Notes: generated by a model not told the origin, from the letters alone. Shown: positions 41,039 to 55,762, numbered from the stretch's first letter. The stretch: 64,000 nucleotides of DNA from Phytobacter palmae (GCA_900112785.1 FONB01000014.1:60690-124689), one strand, 5' to 3'. Translations and numbers: made by a program.

Positions 41039-41614
41039 ATGAAGAAAAGCCTGCTGGGTTTCACTCTCGCTTCGTTACTGTTCTCTGCGGGTTCCGCGAT
41101 GGCAGCGGAATACAAAATCGACAAAGAAGGTCAACACGCCTTCATCAATTTCCGCATCCAGCACCTCGGTTACAGCTGGTTGTACGGCACATTTAAAGAT
41201 TTTGACGGCTCGTTTACCTTTGATGAGGCCAATCCTGCTGCTGATAAGGTCAATGTCACCATCAATACCAATAGTGTCGATACCAACCATGCGGAACGCG
41301 ACAAACACCTTCGTAGTGGTGAATTCCTCAATGTAACGAAACATCCGCAGGCAACCTTCACCTCAACCGAGGTTAAAAAAGATGGTGATGAGCTGGATAT
41401 CACCGGCAATCTAACCTTAAACGGCGTGACAAAACCGGTGAAGCTGGAAGCCAAACTGATTGGTAAGGGCGATGACCCGTGGGGCGGTAAACGCGCTGGT
41501 TTTGAAGCGGAAGGGAAAATTAAACTTAAAGACTTTAATATCACTACCGACCTTGGCCCTGCATCGCAGGAGGTCGAATTGATCATCTCTGTGGAAGGCG
41601 TACAGCAGAAGTAA
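41039..41614 (+). CDS. yceI: periplasmic isoprenoid-binding protein YceI
   Basis: A 191-residue secreted protein with a 22-residue signal peptide ending SAMA, then a YceI lipocalin-like domain ([20 protein letters not shown]). The family binds polyisoprenoids; E. coli YceI is base-induced and periplasmic. Coupled to yceJ. A GCGGATCA/TGATCCGC hairpin follows at 41636-41658 but lacks a T run. Confidence 0.95.
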   Translation: MKKSLLGFTLASLLFSAGSAMAAEYKIDKEGQHAFINFRIQHLGYSWLYGTFKDFDGSFTFDEANPAADKVNVTINTNSVDTNHAERDKHLRSGEFLNVTKHPQATFTSTEVKKDGDELDITGNLTLNGVTKPVKLEAKLIGKGDDPWGGKRAGFEAEGKIKLKDFNITTDLGPASQEVELIISVEGVQQK

Positions 41615-41635
41615 CAACCCGCAGAAACATCAGGA

Positions 41636-41658
41636 GCGGATCACTGACGATGATCCGC
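41636..41658. other. hairpin between yceI and trhO
   Basis: GCGGATCA / TGATCCGC, seven-base loop, in the convergent yceI-trhO gap. No T tract, so a weak or Rho-assisted end is possible. Confidence 0.45.
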
Positions 41659-41706
41659 CCCTGGAGCGTAGCCTGTGAACATATTGCTCACGCAGGCGAA
41701 AGGCTT

Positions 41707-42756
41707 TTATTCAGGGTCCGGAATACCGAGTTTTGTATTCAGACGACCACGAGATTTGTTGAAAATCTTGTTGCCATTTTCCCGTCCGGCTCGCCGCTTG
41801 CGCTGCTCCTCTTCCGGTAACTGGCTCTCTTCCAGGCAGGCTTCGCTACAGCATCCTTTGAATTTTTCAGCGCACGACGGGCACTGAATGAACAGTAAAT
41901 GGCAGCCATCGTTCACACAATTGGTATGACTGTCACATGGCGCACCGCACTGATGGCAATGGGCAATCACGTCATCAGAGATACGCTCTCCCATACGTTC
42001 ATCAAAAACAAAGTTCTTACCGATAAAGCGCACCGGCAGTCCCTGTTCACGAGCGCGACGGGCATATTCAATGATCCCGCCTTCGATGTGCCAGACTTTG
42101 TTAAAGCCGTTGTGTTTCATCCAGGCGCTGGCTTTTTCACAACGGATCCCGCCTGTGCAGTACATGACGATTTTTTTGTCTTTGTGTTCCTGCATCATTT
42201 CGACCGCTTTTGGCAGTTGCTCGCGGAAAGTGTCGGCAGGAATTTCCAGCGCACCATCAAAATGGCCCACTTCGTATTCATAGTGGTTACGCATGTCGAT
42301 AAAAATCGCATCCGGATCGTCCAGCATCGCATTCACTTCAGCGGCTTTCAGATACTCGCCGACATCGCTGGCATTAAACGAAGCATCTTCAATCCCGTCC
42401 GCGACGATGCGATCGCGCACTTTCATACGCAGGACCCAGAATGATTTGCCGTCATCGTCAATGGCAATGTTCATACGCAGGCCATCCAGGGCAGGATCGA
42501 AGCTGTAAAGATACGCTTTCAAGGCTTCAAACTGGCTTTCCGGCACGCTGATTTGCGCATTAATCCCTTCATGAGCCAGATATACGCGGCCAAATACATT
42601 CAGCTTTGTTAGGGCGGTGTAAAGTACGTCGCGCGTGGCCTGCGGGTTAACGATCGAAAAATATTTATAGAATGAGACGGTCTTGCGCGGCTCGGTTTCT
42701 GCAAGCATGCGCGCTTTCAGTTCATCATTCGAGATGCGGTTGTGTAACACTGGCAT
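41707..42756 (-). CDS. trhO: tRNA uridine(34) hydroxylase, rhodanese family
   Basis: A 349-residue protein (YceA) that in E. coli makes 5-hydroxyuridine at tRNA position 34. An N-terminal acylphosphatase-like domain is followed by a rhodanese domain (about 140-240) with the active-site loop [12 protein letters not shown], and a C-terminal cysteine cluster ([14 protein letters not shown] and [12 protein letters not shown]). The frame opens ten codons earlier from a TTG; the ATG at 42756 (MPVLHNR) has AGGA nine bases before it and is chosen. Confidence 0.94.
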   Translation of the reverse strand: MPVLHNRISNDELKARMLAETEPRKTVSFYKYFSIVNPQATRDVLYTALTKLNVFGRVYLAHEGINAQISVPESQFEALKAYLYSFDPALDGLRMNIAIDDDGKSFWVLRMKVRDRIVADGIEDASFNASDVGEYLKAAEVNAMLDDPDAIFIDMRNHYEYEVGHFDGALEIPADTFREQLPKAVEMMQEHKDKKIVMYCTGGIRCEKASAWMKHNGFNKVWHIEGGIIEYARRAREQGLPVRFIGKNFVFDERMGERISDDVIAHCHQCGAPCDSHTNCVNDGCHLLFIQCPSCAEKFKGCCSEACLEESQLPEEEQRKRRAGRENGNKIFNKSRGRLNTKLGIPDPE

Positions 42757-42975
42757 GGTGTACGTATCCTGCAATGCGGTAATCAATAAAATCGGGCGGC
42801 ATCATAAAGCAATTAGTGGCAATTTACATCCACACAATTTGCGCTACATTTCCCTCATTAAAATCATCTTTCAATAACAATAGCCTGGCAATTACGCATT
42901 CAACTGCTGGTGGTTTTGGTTGACTCAATAAAAAATGCGACAATGCAGGAGATTTTTGCTGAGTAAAGGAACGAT

Positions 42976-43896
42976 ATGACGCATTTACCTAAATTTTCCC
43001 TGTCACTACTACATCCGCGCTACTGGCTAACCTGGTGCGGAATTGGACTGTTGTGGCTGGTGGTACAACTGCCTTATCCGGCCATTTATCGCCTGGGTTG
43101 CGGTATCGGACGGCTGGCAATGCGCCTGATGAAGCGCCGCGTCCGTATCGCACATCGCAACCTTGAGCTTTGTTTCCCGCAAATGCCGGAGCAAGAGCGT
43201 CAGGAAATGGTCAAAAAGAACTTTGAGTCCGTTGGGATGGGGGTGATGGAAACCGGGATGGCGTGGTTCTGGCCAGACAAACGGATCAATCGCTGGGTTG
43301 ATGTCATCGGGATGGAAAACACTCAGAAACACTTCGCTGAAGGTAAGGGGATTTTGCTTATCGGCGTGCACTTCTTAACGCTTGAGTTGGGAGCGCGCGT
43401 TTTCGGTATGCATATTCCGGGCATTGGCGTATACCGGCCCAATGACAATCCACTGCTGGACTGGCTACAGACATGGGGGCGGTTGCGCTCAAACAAGACG
43501 ATGATAGATCGTAAAGATCTGAAGGGGATGGTACGCGCACTGAAAAGCGGCGACGTTGTCTGGTACGCGCCAGACCACGACTACGGCCCACGTTCCAGCG
43601 TCTTTGTGCCCTTCTTTGCGGTAGAGCAGACCGCTACCACTACCGGCACCTGGATGCTGGCAAAGATGTCTAAATCTTGCCTGGTACCTTTCGTACCACG
43701 TCGTAAACCGGACGGTAAAGGGTATGAACTGGTGATGCTGGAAGGTGAAACCACTCCACCGCTGGAGAGTGCAGAAGAGACCGCTGCCTGGATGAATAAG
43801 GTCGTTGAGCGCTGCATTCTGATGGCCCCCGAGCAATATATGTGGCTGCATCGTCGCTTCAAAACCCGCCCTGAAGGTGTCCCTTCCCGCTATTAA
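42976..43896 (+). CDS. lpxL: lauroyl-Kdo2-lipid IVA acyltransferase
   Basis: A 306-residue inner-membrane acyltransferase (HtrB) that adds the laurate chain to lipid A from ACP. One N-terminal membrane segment is followed by the [12 protein letters not shown] motif with its catalytic His/Glu pair near 132-137 and the YRPNDNP segment. Same length as E. coli. Divergent from trhO. Confidence 0.96.
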   Translation: MTHLPKFSLSLLHPRYWLTWCGIGLLWLVVQLPYPAIYRLGCGIGRLAMRLMKRRVRIAHRNLELCFPQMPEQERQEMVKKNFESVGMGVMETGMAWFWPDKRINRWVDVIGMENTQKHFAEGKGILLIGVHFLTLELGARVFGMHIPGIGVYRPNDNPLLDWLQTWGRLRSNKTMIDRKDLKGMVRALKSGDVVWYAPDHDYGPRSSVFVPFFAVEQTATTTGTWMLAKMSKSCLVPFVPRRKPDGKGYELVMLEGETTPPLESAEETAAWMNKVVERCILMAPEQYMWLHRRFKTRPEGVPSRY

Positions 43897-43902
43897 CCTC
43901 CT

Positions 43903-43932
43903 GCATAGCCCGCTTCGCCGGGCTATGCTTGT
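43903..43932 (+). terminator. hairpin after lpxL
   Basis: GCATAGCCCG (43903-43912), short loop, CGGGCTATGC (43919-43928), followed by TTGTT. Ten-pair stem with a poor T tract. Confidence 0.6.
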
Positions 43933-44046
43933 TGCATTTCTGTACATGCTTTCCGTTGCAGCTTTTATCACTCAGGCGCATAATTAGCAAGCTTATTATT
44001 TTCAATTATTTATTCTTCGCGTGTGATACGCGTAACGTGAACGGTA

Positions 44047-45279
44047 ATGTCATCTCCTGCTCCCATAAACTGGAAACGTAATCTGACCGTGGCCTGGATC
44101 GGCTGTTTCTTAACTGGCGCGGCATTTAGTCTGGTTATGCCTTTTTTGCCTCTCTACGTTGAGCTACTTGGCGTTACCGGGCATAGCGCGCTTAACATGT
44201 GGTCCGGTCTGGTCTTTAGTATTACCTTTCTTTTTTCCGCAATAGCCTCCCCCTTCTGGGGCGGCCTCGCTGACCGTAAAGGGCGTAAAATTATGCTCCT
44301 GCGTTCTGCGCTGGGGATGGCTGTTGTCATGGCCCTGATGGGGCTTGCGCAAACTATCTGGCAATTTCTTGTATTGCGTGCCCTGCTTGGCTTGCTCGGC
44401 GGTTTTATTCCGAATGCCAACGCGCTGATTGCGACACAGATGCCACGAAACCGTAGTGGATGGGCGATGGGCACCTTATCTACTGGCGGCGTAGCGGGAG
44501 CACTGCTTGGTCCGCTGGCGGGCGGTCTGCTGGCCGATACGTATGGGCTGCGGATGGTCTTTTTTATCACCGCCTCGGTTCTGTTTATCTGCTTCTTGTT
44601 AACGCTCTTTTGCATCCGGGAAAATTTCACCCCGGTGGCGAAAAAAGAGATGCTCCATGCAAAAGAGGTTTTCGCCTCGCTGAAAAGCCCACGCCTCGTA
44701 CTCAGTCTGTTTGTCACGACAATGATCATTCAGGTCGCCACTGGGTCTATCGCGCCTATCCTGACGCTTTATGTCCGTGAGCTGGCAGGTAACGTCGGTA
44801 ATATCGCGTTTATCAGCGGCATGATTGCTTCGGTTCCCGGCATGGCGGCGCTGATGAGCGCACCGCGCCTTGGTCGTCTTGGCGATCGTATCGGCCCGGA
44901 GAAGATCTTAATTGCCGCACTGCTCATTTCCGTCTTGCTGCTGGTGCCGATGGCCTTCGTACAAACACCCTGGCAGCTTGGGTTACTGCGTTTTCTCCTT
45001 GGTGCCGCCGATGGCGCACTCCTCCCCGCGGTGCAAACACTGCTGGTCTATAACACGACCCAACAGATTGCAGGCCGCGTATTCAGCTACAACCAGTCAT
45101 TTCGCGATATCGGTAATGTGACAGGTCCCCTGCTCGGCGCAGCGGTCTCGGCAAACTACAGTTTTCGCGCAGTATTCTGCGTGACGGCTGGCATCGTCCT
45201 GTTTAATGCTTTTTACTCCTGGGTCAGTCTACAACGTCCTGCCCGCCAGAGAGTTGCTGACCGCGCCGTCGATGATTAA
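44047..45279 (+). CDS. mdtG: MFS multidrug transporter MdtG
   Basis: A 410-residue, about 12-segment MFS protein with [11 protein letters not shown] after segment 2. E. coli MdtG (YceE) gives fosfomycin and deoxycholate tolerance when over-produced and belongs to the Mar/Sox/Rob regulon. The N-terminus is slightly different from E. coli ([12 protein letters not shown]). No strong Shine-Dalgarno is seen. Confidence 0.93.
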   Translation: MSSPAPINWKRNLTVAWIGCFLTGAAFSLVMPFLPLYVELLGVTGHSALNMWSGLVFSITFLFSAIASPFWGGLADRKGRKIMLLRSALGMAVVMALMGLAQTIWQFLVLRALLGLLGGFIPNANALIATQMPRNRSGWAMGTLSTGGVAGALLGPLAGGLLADTYGLRMVFFITASVLFICFLLTLFCIRENFTPVAKKEMLHAKEVFASLKSPRLVLSLFVTTMIIQVATGSIAPILTLYVRELAGNVGNIAFISGMIASVPGMAALMSAPRLGRLGDRIGPEKILIAALLISVLLLVPMAFVQTPWQLGLLRFLLGAADGALLPAVQTLLVYNTTQQIAGRVFSYNQSFRDIGNVTGPLLGAAVSANYSFRAVFCVTAGIVLFNAFYSWVSLQRPARQRVADRAVDD

Positions 45280-45373
45280 CACCGACGACTGATTTTTTTG
45301 TTCTGACACTTGCAAAACCTCATATTCAACTATTCTTTCCCTGAATACCTCGTCAAACCACAGGGAGAAATTT

Positions 45374-45748
45374 ATGACTATGTACGCTACGCTCGAAGAA
45401 GCAATTGATGCTGCTCGCGAAGAGTTCCTGGCCAATAACCCAGGCGTGGAGGAAGAAGATGCCAGTGTGCAGCAATTCAACGTCCAGAAATACGTTCTCC
45501 AGGACGGAGACATTATGTGGCAGGCTGAATTCTTCGCAACAGACGAAGAGGAAGGCGAGTGTTTGCCAATGTTATCGGGCGAAGCCGCACAGAGTGTGTT
45601 TGACGGCGATTTTGATGAGATAGAGCTACGTCAGGAGTGGCTCGAAGAAAACACGCTGCATGAGTGGGATGAGGGGGAATTCCAGCTTGAGCCTCCACTT
45701 GATACTGAGGAGGGCCAGGCTGCGGCGGATGAGTGGGACGAGCGTTAA
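45374..45748 (+). CDS. msyB: acidic protein MsyB
   Basis: A 124-residue, highly acidic protein (many Asp/Glu, e.g. EEEDAS, DEEEGE, HEWDEGEF) equal in length to E. coli MsyB, a multicopy suppressor of secY/secA defects. Starts MTMYATLEEA after CAGGGAG. Convergent with yceK, stops adjacent. Confidence 0.95.
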   Translation: MTMYATLEEAIDAAREEFLANNPGVEEEDASVQQFNVQKYVLQDGDIMWQAEFFATDEEEGECLPMLSGEAAQSVFDGDFDEIELRQEWLEENTLHEWDEGEFQLEPPLDTEEGQAAADEWDER

Positions 45749-45976
45749 TTACTCATACGGGCCATGGTGTGCATCAATGGGCAGTAAGAGTGTATCGAAC
45801 ACCAGCGAGAATGGCAGGTCGAGTACGGTAACGTAGCGCCATGCGGAGTCGCGGACATCCCATTTGACACCAGAGTAGTATTGATTGCCATGCCCCTGGC
45901 CTGGGATCGTTCGGCTGATGATGCTACCGCATCCGCAGAGCAGGCATGCCATAAGTGCCACAATGAGAATTCTCAC
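45749..45976 (-). CDS. yceK: DUF1375 lipoprotein YceK
   Basis: A 75-residue small lipoprotein with lipobox LLCGC at residues 12-16 then GSIISRTIPGQGHGNQYY. The C-terminal half WDVRDSAWRYVTVLDLP is almost the same as E. coli. Function unknown. It follows opgH after a strong terminator. Confidence 0.94.
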   Translation of the reverse strand: MRILIVALMACLLCGCGSIISRTIPGQGHGNQYYSGVKWDVRDSAWRYVTVLDLPFSLVFDTLLLPIDAHHGPYE

Positions 45977-46005
45977 TCAACAACCTCACATATCAATATT
46001 TGCGT

Positions 46006-46037
46006 AAAAAAATACCGGCCCAGTGGCCGGTATTTTC
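46006..46037 (-). terminator. terminator of opgGH
   Basis: AAAATACCGGCC, loop of four, GGCCGGTATTTT: twelve-pair stem with T run on the minus strand, just past the opgH stop. Confidence 0.88.
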
Positions 46038-46049
46038 CTTACTGTCGGC

Positions 46050-50217
<4,168 letters not shown>

Positions 50218-50379
50218 TCAGCGCGCTGGCTCAGTGAATAAGCAAATGAAACTAACCCTTTATCGTTTTGCGTACTTATCCTGGAGACAGTCTATCGGTC
50301 ATAGTGTAGGGTTGATTAGGAATGTAATCATTATTTGTCTTATGGATAAGACGAAAAGTCTGAGAGTTAAAGGAGTCAT

Positions 50380-51528
50380 ATGAGCAGAATACCCGCACAA
50401 CGTGAATATTTCCTTGATTCCATCCGGGCGTGGTTAATGTTGCTTGGGATCCCTTTTCACATTTCGCTGATTTATTCGAGTCATATGTGGCACGTGAATA
50501 GCGCGCACCCGTCGTGGTGGCTGACCTTGTTCAATGACGCGATCCACGCCTTCCGTATGCAGGTTTTTTTCGTCATTTCCGGTTACTTCTCTTATATGCT
50601 TTATCTGCGCTATCCGCTACAACGCTGGTGGACGGTGCGTGTAGAGCGTGTTGGCATTCCTATGCTGACCGCCATTCCACTGCTTACGCTTCCGCAATTT
50701 ATTATGTTGCAATATGTCAACGGACGTACCCAGGACTGGCATACGCTATCGCCTTATGACAAATTCAATACCCTGGTGTGGGAGCTGATTTCTCATCTCT
50801 GGTTTTTGTTGGTGCTGGTTGTCCTCACCACCGTCAGCATGTGGCTATTTCGCAAAATTAAAAGCGATGCGGCGCGCCTGCTCGATAACATAACGCTGAG
50901 CAAACTTTCCTTTGCGTTCCTGGCATTCGGCATCCTTTATGCGGCATTCCGTCGACTCGTATTCATAATTTATCCTGATATATTACGTGACGGGCTGTTC
51001 AATTTCGCCGTCATGCAATCGCTGTTTTATATCCCGTTTTTCCTGTTGGGCGCGCTGACCTTTATTAACCCGCGTCTAAAATCACTGTTTATTAATCCCT
51101 CCCCTGCCTGCTTTGCTGGTTCGCTTATCGGCTTTGCCGCGTATCTTCTGAATCAACACTATGGCAGCGGCGATGGCTGGATGTATGAAACCGAGTCGGT
51201 GATTACCATGCTGCTGGGTCTGTGGATGGTGAATGTCGTCTTTTCATTGGGTCATCGAATGCTCAATTTCCAGTCTGCGCGCGTGAACTATTTTGTTAAT
51301 GCATCGCTGTTTATCTATCTGGTGCACCATCCGTTAACGCTGCTGTTTGGCGCGTGGATAACTCCACATATACATTCCAATTTGCTGGGATTCACCACCG
51401 GCCTGGTGTTTGTGATTGGCTCTGCGCTACTGCTCTATGAGGCGCACCTGCGTATTCCGGTATTGCGTTTCCTCTTCTCGGGCAAGCCGGAAAGTAAAAC
51501 CAGCAATACGCATGCTACGGCGCGTTAA
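50380..51528 (+). CDS. opgC: glucan succinyltransferase OpgC
   Basis: A 382-residue acyltransferase-3 family membrane protein with about ten membrane segments, divergent from opgGH. It transfers succinyl groups to periplasmic glucans. N-terminal [22 protein letters not shown] carries the conserved His of the family. GGAG lies seven bases upstream of the ATG. Confidence 0.95.
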   Translation: MSRIPAQREYFLDSIRAWLMLLGIPFHISLIYSSHMWHVNSAHPSWWLTLFNDAIHAFRMQVFFVISGYFSYMLYLRYPLQRWWTVRVERVGIPMLTAIPLLTLPQFIMLQYVNGRTQDWHTLSPYDKFNTLVWELISHLWFLLVLVVLTTVSMWLFRKIKSDAARLLDNITLSKLSFAFLAFGILYAAFRRLVFIIYPDILRDGLFNFAVMQSLFYIPFFLLGALTFINPRLKSLFINPSPACFAGSLIGFAAYLLNQHYGSGDGWMYETESVITMLLGLWMVNVVFSLGHRMLNFQSARVNYFVNASLFIYLVHHPLTLLFGAWITPHIHSNLLGFTTGLVFVIGSALLLYEAHLRIPVLRFLFSGKPESKTSNTHATAR

Positions 51529-51550
51529 TGGGATAATGGCTGCCTGAAAA

Positions 51551-53035
51551 TCAGAGCAGCCACTCCACCGGAAGCCGCGACGCCAGCCGTACCAGCATCC
51601 GCTGCCAGAACCGCGTCTGCGGTTCTTTTTTCAGCACCGTCTCCCTGCCGTTCTGCAACTCAACCCAATTAATACGTCCCCAACGATCAAGGCGTAGTTG
51701 CCATGCCGCCGCGCGCTGACTGCGTAAAAACCGGTGGTGAATACGCTGCGCCAAATCAGCACTATCGATCACAAAGCCCATTTCGGTGTTCAACATTGCC
51801 GAACGTGGATCAAAATTAAACGAACCGATGAACACCTTTTCGCCATCGATACTGAATGTTTTGGCGTGCAGACTGGAACCGGAGTTCCCTGTCAGCCCAC
51901 GGTCATGAACAGGATGCGTCTCATCCCGGGTTGGCTTTAGTTCATACAATGCTATTCCGTGGCGAAGCAGTTTTTTGCGCCAGCGTGCATAACCCGCATG
52001 CACCACAGAAACGTCGTTTGCTGCCAGTGAGTTAGTCAGAATTGCGATACTTACACCTTTGCGCGCAAGGCGAATGAGTTGGGCAACCCCCCGACGTCCC
52101 GGCACGAAATAGGCCGAGATGATATCCACCTGCCGTTCAGGCGTTCCCATCACATTACTCAGACGCTCCGGCAACAAAGTATGCGTACGCGCTTTACCCT
52201 GCCCTTTACGCGGATCATCGCTTAATAGCCGGGTCTTTGCCCACACAATCGGTAGGGTGCCGGCCTCCAGTTGGCTGGCAAAAGGGGTGGATTCAAGCTT
52301 GTTGCGATAGCGCACTGCGGTAATGTCCTGATACCAGGCCTCCGGCAAACGGATGCGCCCGGCTATCTCTTCACGTGGCAAGTCCAGCACCGCATGTAGC
52401 GGTGACACGGACTCACAGTGCCAGTAGCGGGAAAAATCATCGCTGACGTCACGCACTACCGGACCTATCGCCATGACATCAAGGTCGGTGAATAAAGGTT
52501 CTTCCCCGGCGCCAAAATAGGCATCCCCGACGTTACGTCCGCCAACCAGCGTCACCACACCATCGGCCGTAAAACTTTTATTGTGCATACGACGGTTGAG
52601 GCGAGCGAAATCAGTGAGATATCCCAGCGCACGTAGTGTGCGAAATGAGAAGGGATTGAACAGGCGAACCTCGATATGCGGATGGGCGTCAAGCTGGCGT
52701 AAAATGCCATCCATGCCAAGCGTATTATTATCATCCAGCAGCAACCGGACATGAACACCACGCTCCGCGGCCTCAAGCAGCGCCAGTAATAGCAGCCGCC
52801 CGGACATATCATCCTCCCAGATGTAATATTGTACATCCAGAGTCCGCTGCGCCATTTCCGCCAGGCGGTAACGCGCTACAAAGGCATCCAGACTGTCATC
52901 AAGCGCCACCAGTCCACACAAGCCTGGGTGTGCCTCGCACAATGGCGTAACAGCCCGCCCCAGCCGGGTATCCTGCGGCGGGGTTACGCGCTCTTGCGTG
53001 GGGAAATCAGGTTCATCGAATATTTTTATGGTCAT
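51551..53035 (-). CDS. clsC: cardiolipin synthase C
   Basis: A 494-residue phospholipase-D-family protein with two HKD motifs: HNKSFTADG near residue 167 and HAKTFSIDG near 395. E. coli ClsC makes cardiolipin from phosphatidylethanolamine and phosphatidylglycerol and needs YmdB. The ATG at 53035 is used; the frame also has a TTG three codons earlier. It is about 20 residues longer at the N-terminus than E. coli ClsC and, unlike what I recall of E. coli, is separated from ymdB by 286 bases. Confidence 0.92.
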   Translation of the reverse strand: MTIKIFDEPDFPTQERVTPPQDTRLGRAVTPLCEAHPGLCGLVALDDSLDAFVARYRLAEMAQRTLDVQYYIWEDDMSGRLLLLALLEAAERGVHVRLLLDDNNTLGMDGILRQLDAHPHIEVRLFNPFSFRTLRALGYLTDFARLNRRMHNKSFTADGVVTLVGGRNVGDAYFGAGEEPLFTDLDVMAIGPVVRDVSDDFSRYWHCESVSPLHAVLDLPREEIAGRIRLPEAWYQDITAVRYRNKLESTPFASQLEAGTLPIVWAKTRLLSDDPRKGQGKARTHTLLPERLSNVMGTPERQVDIISAYFVPGRRGVAQLIRLARKGVSIAILTNSLAANDVSVVHAGYARWRKKLLRHGIALYELKPTRDETHPVHDRGLTGNSGSSLHAKTFSIDGEKVFIGSFNFDPRSAMLNTEMGFVIDSADLAQRIHHRFLRSQRAAAWQLRLDRWGRINWVELQNGRETVLKKEPQTRFWQRMLVRLASRLPVEWLL

Positions 53036-53321
53036 AGCTGTCAAAGTATATCCGCCAGCGCCGCGTCAGGTGGGTTAGAAAATCCGAAACGCATCGCCGC
53101 AGACGTGCTGCGTCTGCATTAGTTCCGCGAATGTTTCCCGTTAACTTTAAAAAGAAAAACGATATACACAGTGAAAATATCGAAGCGATGAACGGGTAAA
53201 TCCTGTATCCCGTGAGTCGGGGCGGTCCGGGGCGCATATTCTGCCCGAAGCGATTTTTCCGTGCAGATAGCCATAAGTCCTTCCAGGGTTAACGCAGCGG
53301 TAACCTGTCAGCGTTTTATCC
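53036..53321. other. 286-base gap between ymdB and clsC
   Basis: No convincing gene. It contains a hairpin GCAGACG/CGTCTGC at about 53099-53117 and AT-rich sequence around 53145-53180. In E. coli I recall ymdB and clsC as abutting, so this spacer is unusual. Confidence 0.5.
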
Positions 53322-53864
53322 TCAGGCATCCGTTTCAGTTCCGTGCTGTGTCAGCAATCGCCGATAGAGCGCGGCATTCTCATCATCAAAACAGACAAAC
53401 ACTACGCGACGTATTTGCGGATGGTCAGCCAGAAATGCCACGACAGTATTGATGGCGATCTCTGCTGCGGCCGCTTTCGGATAACCGTAGACCCCGGTAC
53501 TGATTGCCGGAAAGGCAATGGATTCAAAGTTATTGGCTTCGGCCAGCATCAGGCTGTTGCGATAGGCATCTTCCAGCAAGTGAACATCATTATCATCGCC
53601 GCCATGCCATACCGGACCGACAGTATGCACCACGGCTTTTGCCGGTAAATTACCAGCGGTGGTGATCACCGCATGTCCGGGCGGACAATCCCCTTGCTCC
53701 TGGCGTACGCGTCGACAGGCCTCCAGCAATGCCGGGCCGGCCGCGCGATGAATAGCCCCATCCACCCCACCGCCGCCAAGCAGTGATGAATTCGCCGCAT
53801 TAACGATAACATCCACGCTGACGGTGGTGATATCCCCTTGAATAACCTGCATTGTCGCTTGCAT
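53322..53864 (-). CDS. ymdB: O-acetyl-ADP-ribose deacetylase, macrodomain protein
   Basis: A 180-residue macrodomain. The ligand loop motifs [21 protein letters not shown] (near 21-41) and [18 protein letters not shown] (near 120-137) are intact. E. coli YmdB hydrolyses O-acetyl-ADP-ribose, dampens RNase III and aids ClsC. Starts [13 protein letters not shown]; an internal ATG three codons later is possible. Confidence 0.94.
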   Translation of the reverse strand: MQATMQVIQGDITTVSVDVIVNAANSSLLGGGGVDGAIHRAAGPALLEACRRVRQEQGDCPPGHAVITTAGNLPAKAVVHTVGPVWHGGDDNDVHLLEDAYRNSLMLAEANNFESIAFPAISTGVYGYPKAAAAEIAINTVVAFLADHPQIRRVVFVCFDDENAALYRRLLTQHGTETDA

Positions 53865-53967
53865 GTTCCTGCCTCGTGGCTTTCTCTTCTCTCAAGTGTA
53901 GCGCAGCCAGGTATGAAATTTGATCAGGCCCGGTCTGCATTATTTCGCAAATAGAGCCTGTAGAAAA

Positions 53968-54276
53968 TTAGTTATAGGTAATGTCCATCACAGCCAGCGT
54001 ATGCGCCGGATTGAGGTAGTTGATTTTCATTGCCACAAGATTGCCGAAACCACTCTGGCCCTGGGTAAGTTCTTGTAGGGAGAATTGTTGAGTTTTAGCC
54101 TGTCCCTGGCGGTCGCATGCCATCGTCGCTTTATGAGCATCGACACTAACATCGCATGGGCTTTCGACAACAGCCCCTTCAAAATAGATAACACCGCCGG
54201 TTGCCGCTATTGCAACAGAACTGCATACAGCAGACAAAAGGAGTGCTGGAACAAACAGCATACAGGAAGCTGACAT
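53968..54276 (-). CDS. ymdA: secreted protein of the YmdA position
   Basis: A 102-residue secreted protein: signal peptide MSASCMLFVPALLLSAVCSS ending near AIA, then a domain with two cysteines (SPCDVSV, MACDRQG) and a beta-rich C-terminus. The frame is open 26 codons earlier, but the ATG at 54276 has GAGG five bases upstream and starts the signal peptide. It lies between csgC and ymdB, where E. coli has ymdA. The cysteine pair, size and strands are reminiscent of fimbrial-type domains; function unknown. Confidence 0.78.
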   Translation of the reverse strand: MSASCMLFVPALLLSAVCSSVAIAATGGVIYFEGAVVESPCDVSVDAHKATMACDRQGQAKTQQFSLQELTQGQSGFGNLVAMKINYLNPAHTLAVMDITYN

Positions 54277-54436
54277 ATAAACCTCAATATTGGGTGGTCT
54301 TTGCAGGTGGTGAGAGTGGCACCGCGCAGACACCTGTAAATAACAAGATGTCAACTTTATGTATACATTAATTAATCAAATTTAACAGTGTCGCAACGGA
54401 TTATTTTTAGCAAGAAACATTCATGTAATGAATGAG

Positions 54437-54766
54437 TTACAGCTTTTGCTGTGAAGTCCAGTGCCGGGATAAATTCACTGACTGACCATCTGTGACGGTA
54501 ACAACAATATCGACACTATCTTGCGCTTCAATGTTCATGCTTAAACGCATCAACGAGGCCGGTTGATTCGCGATAAATTGTACAGTCTTGCGCTGCCGGG
54601 TCCGACTCTGGCCGCCCTCCCCCTCTCGTGTTGCCAGAATCTCTACCTGACAGACGCAATTTTCAGTCAATAAGACCTGTGGGGTAATCGTGTACATATC
54701 GCCGACCCGGGTCGTATCAAAGGTAATCTGGCTGGACAGAGCGGCGAGTAATAACAATGTGTTCAT
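54437..54766 (-). CDS. csgC: curli assembly protein CsgC
   Basis: A 109-residue periplasmic protein with a short N-terminal signal (MNTLLLLAALSS) and the CxC motif in ENCVCQVEI. It inhibits premature CsgA amyloid formation in the periplasm. The frame is open 16 codons upstream; MNTLLLL at 54766 is the family start. It follows a hairpin after csgA. Confidence 0.93.
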   Translation of the reverse strand: MNTLLLLAALSSQITFDTTRVGDMYTITPQVLLTENCVCQVEILATREGEGGQSRTRQRKTVQFIANQPASLMRLSMNIEAQDSVDIVVTVTDGQSVNLSRHWTSQQKL

Positions 54767-54775
54767 AACGCCTCC

Positions 54776-54808
54776 CAAAAAGAAACAGGGCCGTAGCCCT
54801 GTCTCTTC
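54776..54808 (-). terminator. hairpin between csgA and csgC
   Basis: On the minus strand GAGACAGGGC, loop TACG, GCCCTGTTTC, then TTTTT. It would reduce csgC relative to the abundant csgA message. Confidence 0.75.
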
Positions 54809-54822
54809 AAACAATAGGTCTG

Positions 54823-55266
54823 TTAGTACTGGTTGGCAGTGGCGTTGTTGCCGAAACCAACCTGATGTACGTTAACGGTAGAGCCAGAAGCAGTCTGGTT
54901 AACCAGCGCGCCGTTACCACCACCATACTGGCTTACAGAAATGGTAGAATCTCTGCTATTCCACTGGTCAATGGTTGCACTGTTATGGAAACCATTTTGT
55001 GACAGGCTGATGGTGCTGTCATCAGAACCCTGGCCAACATCAGCGCCGTTGCTTGAACCATTCTGACGAATTGTAGTGGAAGAGTCGCGAGCATCGGATT
55101 GCAGTGCCAGCGCGGAGTTGCTGCTACCGGTCTGGTAGATACTCAGTTCTGAATCCGGACCACCATAGTTATGACCGCCATGACCTGAGAATTGCGGGAC
55201 GCTGCCTGCAAAAGCGCTGGCTGAAACAACGATTGCTGCTACTGCTGCCACTTTGAAAAGTTTCAT
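54823..55266 (-). CDS. csgA: major curlin subunit
   Basis: A 147-residue amyloid fibre subunit (E. coli 151). A signal peptide ends ASAFA, then an N22-like segment, then five imperfect curlin repeats with the Ser-x5-Gln-x-Gly-x3-Asn-x5-Gln spacing, e.g. SELSIYQTGSSNSALALQ, STISLSQNGFHNSATIDQ and STVNVHQVGFGNNATANQ. It is secreted by CsgG and nucleated by CsgB. The start at 55266 (MKLFKVAAVAA) is clear; the open frame runs upstream into csgB. Repeats 3 and 5 are the most like E. coli. Confidence 0.97.
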   Translation of the reverse strand: MKLFKVAAVAAIVVSASAFAGSVPQFSGHGGHNYGGPDSELSIYQTGSSNSALALQSDARDSSTTIRQNGSSNGADVGQGSDDSTISLSQNGFHNSATIDQWNSRDSTISVSQYGGGNGALVNQTASGSTVNVHQVGFGNNATANQY

Positions 55267-55306
55267 GGTAAACCCCCATCGGATTGATTTTAAAGCCACA
55301 ATGACA

Positions 55307-55762
55307 TCACCGTTGAATAACGCGTATGTCCATTTGTGACTGTCTCTGGACAACGACTGCTGTTTTCTGTGTACCGTACTGTGTAATGCTCGCTCTGTTA
55401 CCCGACCCTTTTTGGATAATCATTGCGGTATTGCCGTAAGCCCCTTGCGTAATATTCGCGTCATTAGCACTGCCTGACTGATCGATATAAGCAAGGTTAT
55501 ATGCTCCTGACTGGTCAATTTTTGCCGAATTGCTCCCGCCATTCTGGGAAATAACTGACAATAACTTCGAGCCTGCCTGGCTAATTTGTGCGTTATTATT
55601 TGCACCGGATTGACCAATAATTGCCGCTTTATTGTAGGCAGCGGCGCTTAATTCATTCACCGCCAGGTTATATTCCGAACCGGCCATATCATAACCTGCA
55701 GCAGCGGCAAACCCAGGTGCACCCAGCATTGTTAACATCATAAATAACAACTTGTTTTTCAT
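55307..55762 (-). CDS. csgB: minor curlin subunit and nucleator
   Basis: A 151-residue secreted protein of E. coli length with a signal peptide (ends GFAAA) and five curlin-type repeats (SEYNLAVNELS to MDIRVIQR). It nucleates CsgA on the cell surface; the divergent last repeat is the anchoring part. First gene of csgBAC. Confidence 0.97.
   Translation of the reverse strand: MKNKLLFMMLTMLGAPGFAAAAGYDMAGSEYNLAVNELSAAAYNKAAIIGQSGANNNAQISQAGSKLLSVISQNGGSNSAKIDQSGAYNLAYIDQSGSANDANITQGAYGNTAMIIQKGSGNRASITQYGTQKTAVVVQRQSQMDIRVIQR

Noticed and set aside
53013..53237. 74-codon frame in the ymdB-clsC gap
   Set aside because: No ribosome-binding site, and the frame runs into clsC in another register without family likeness.
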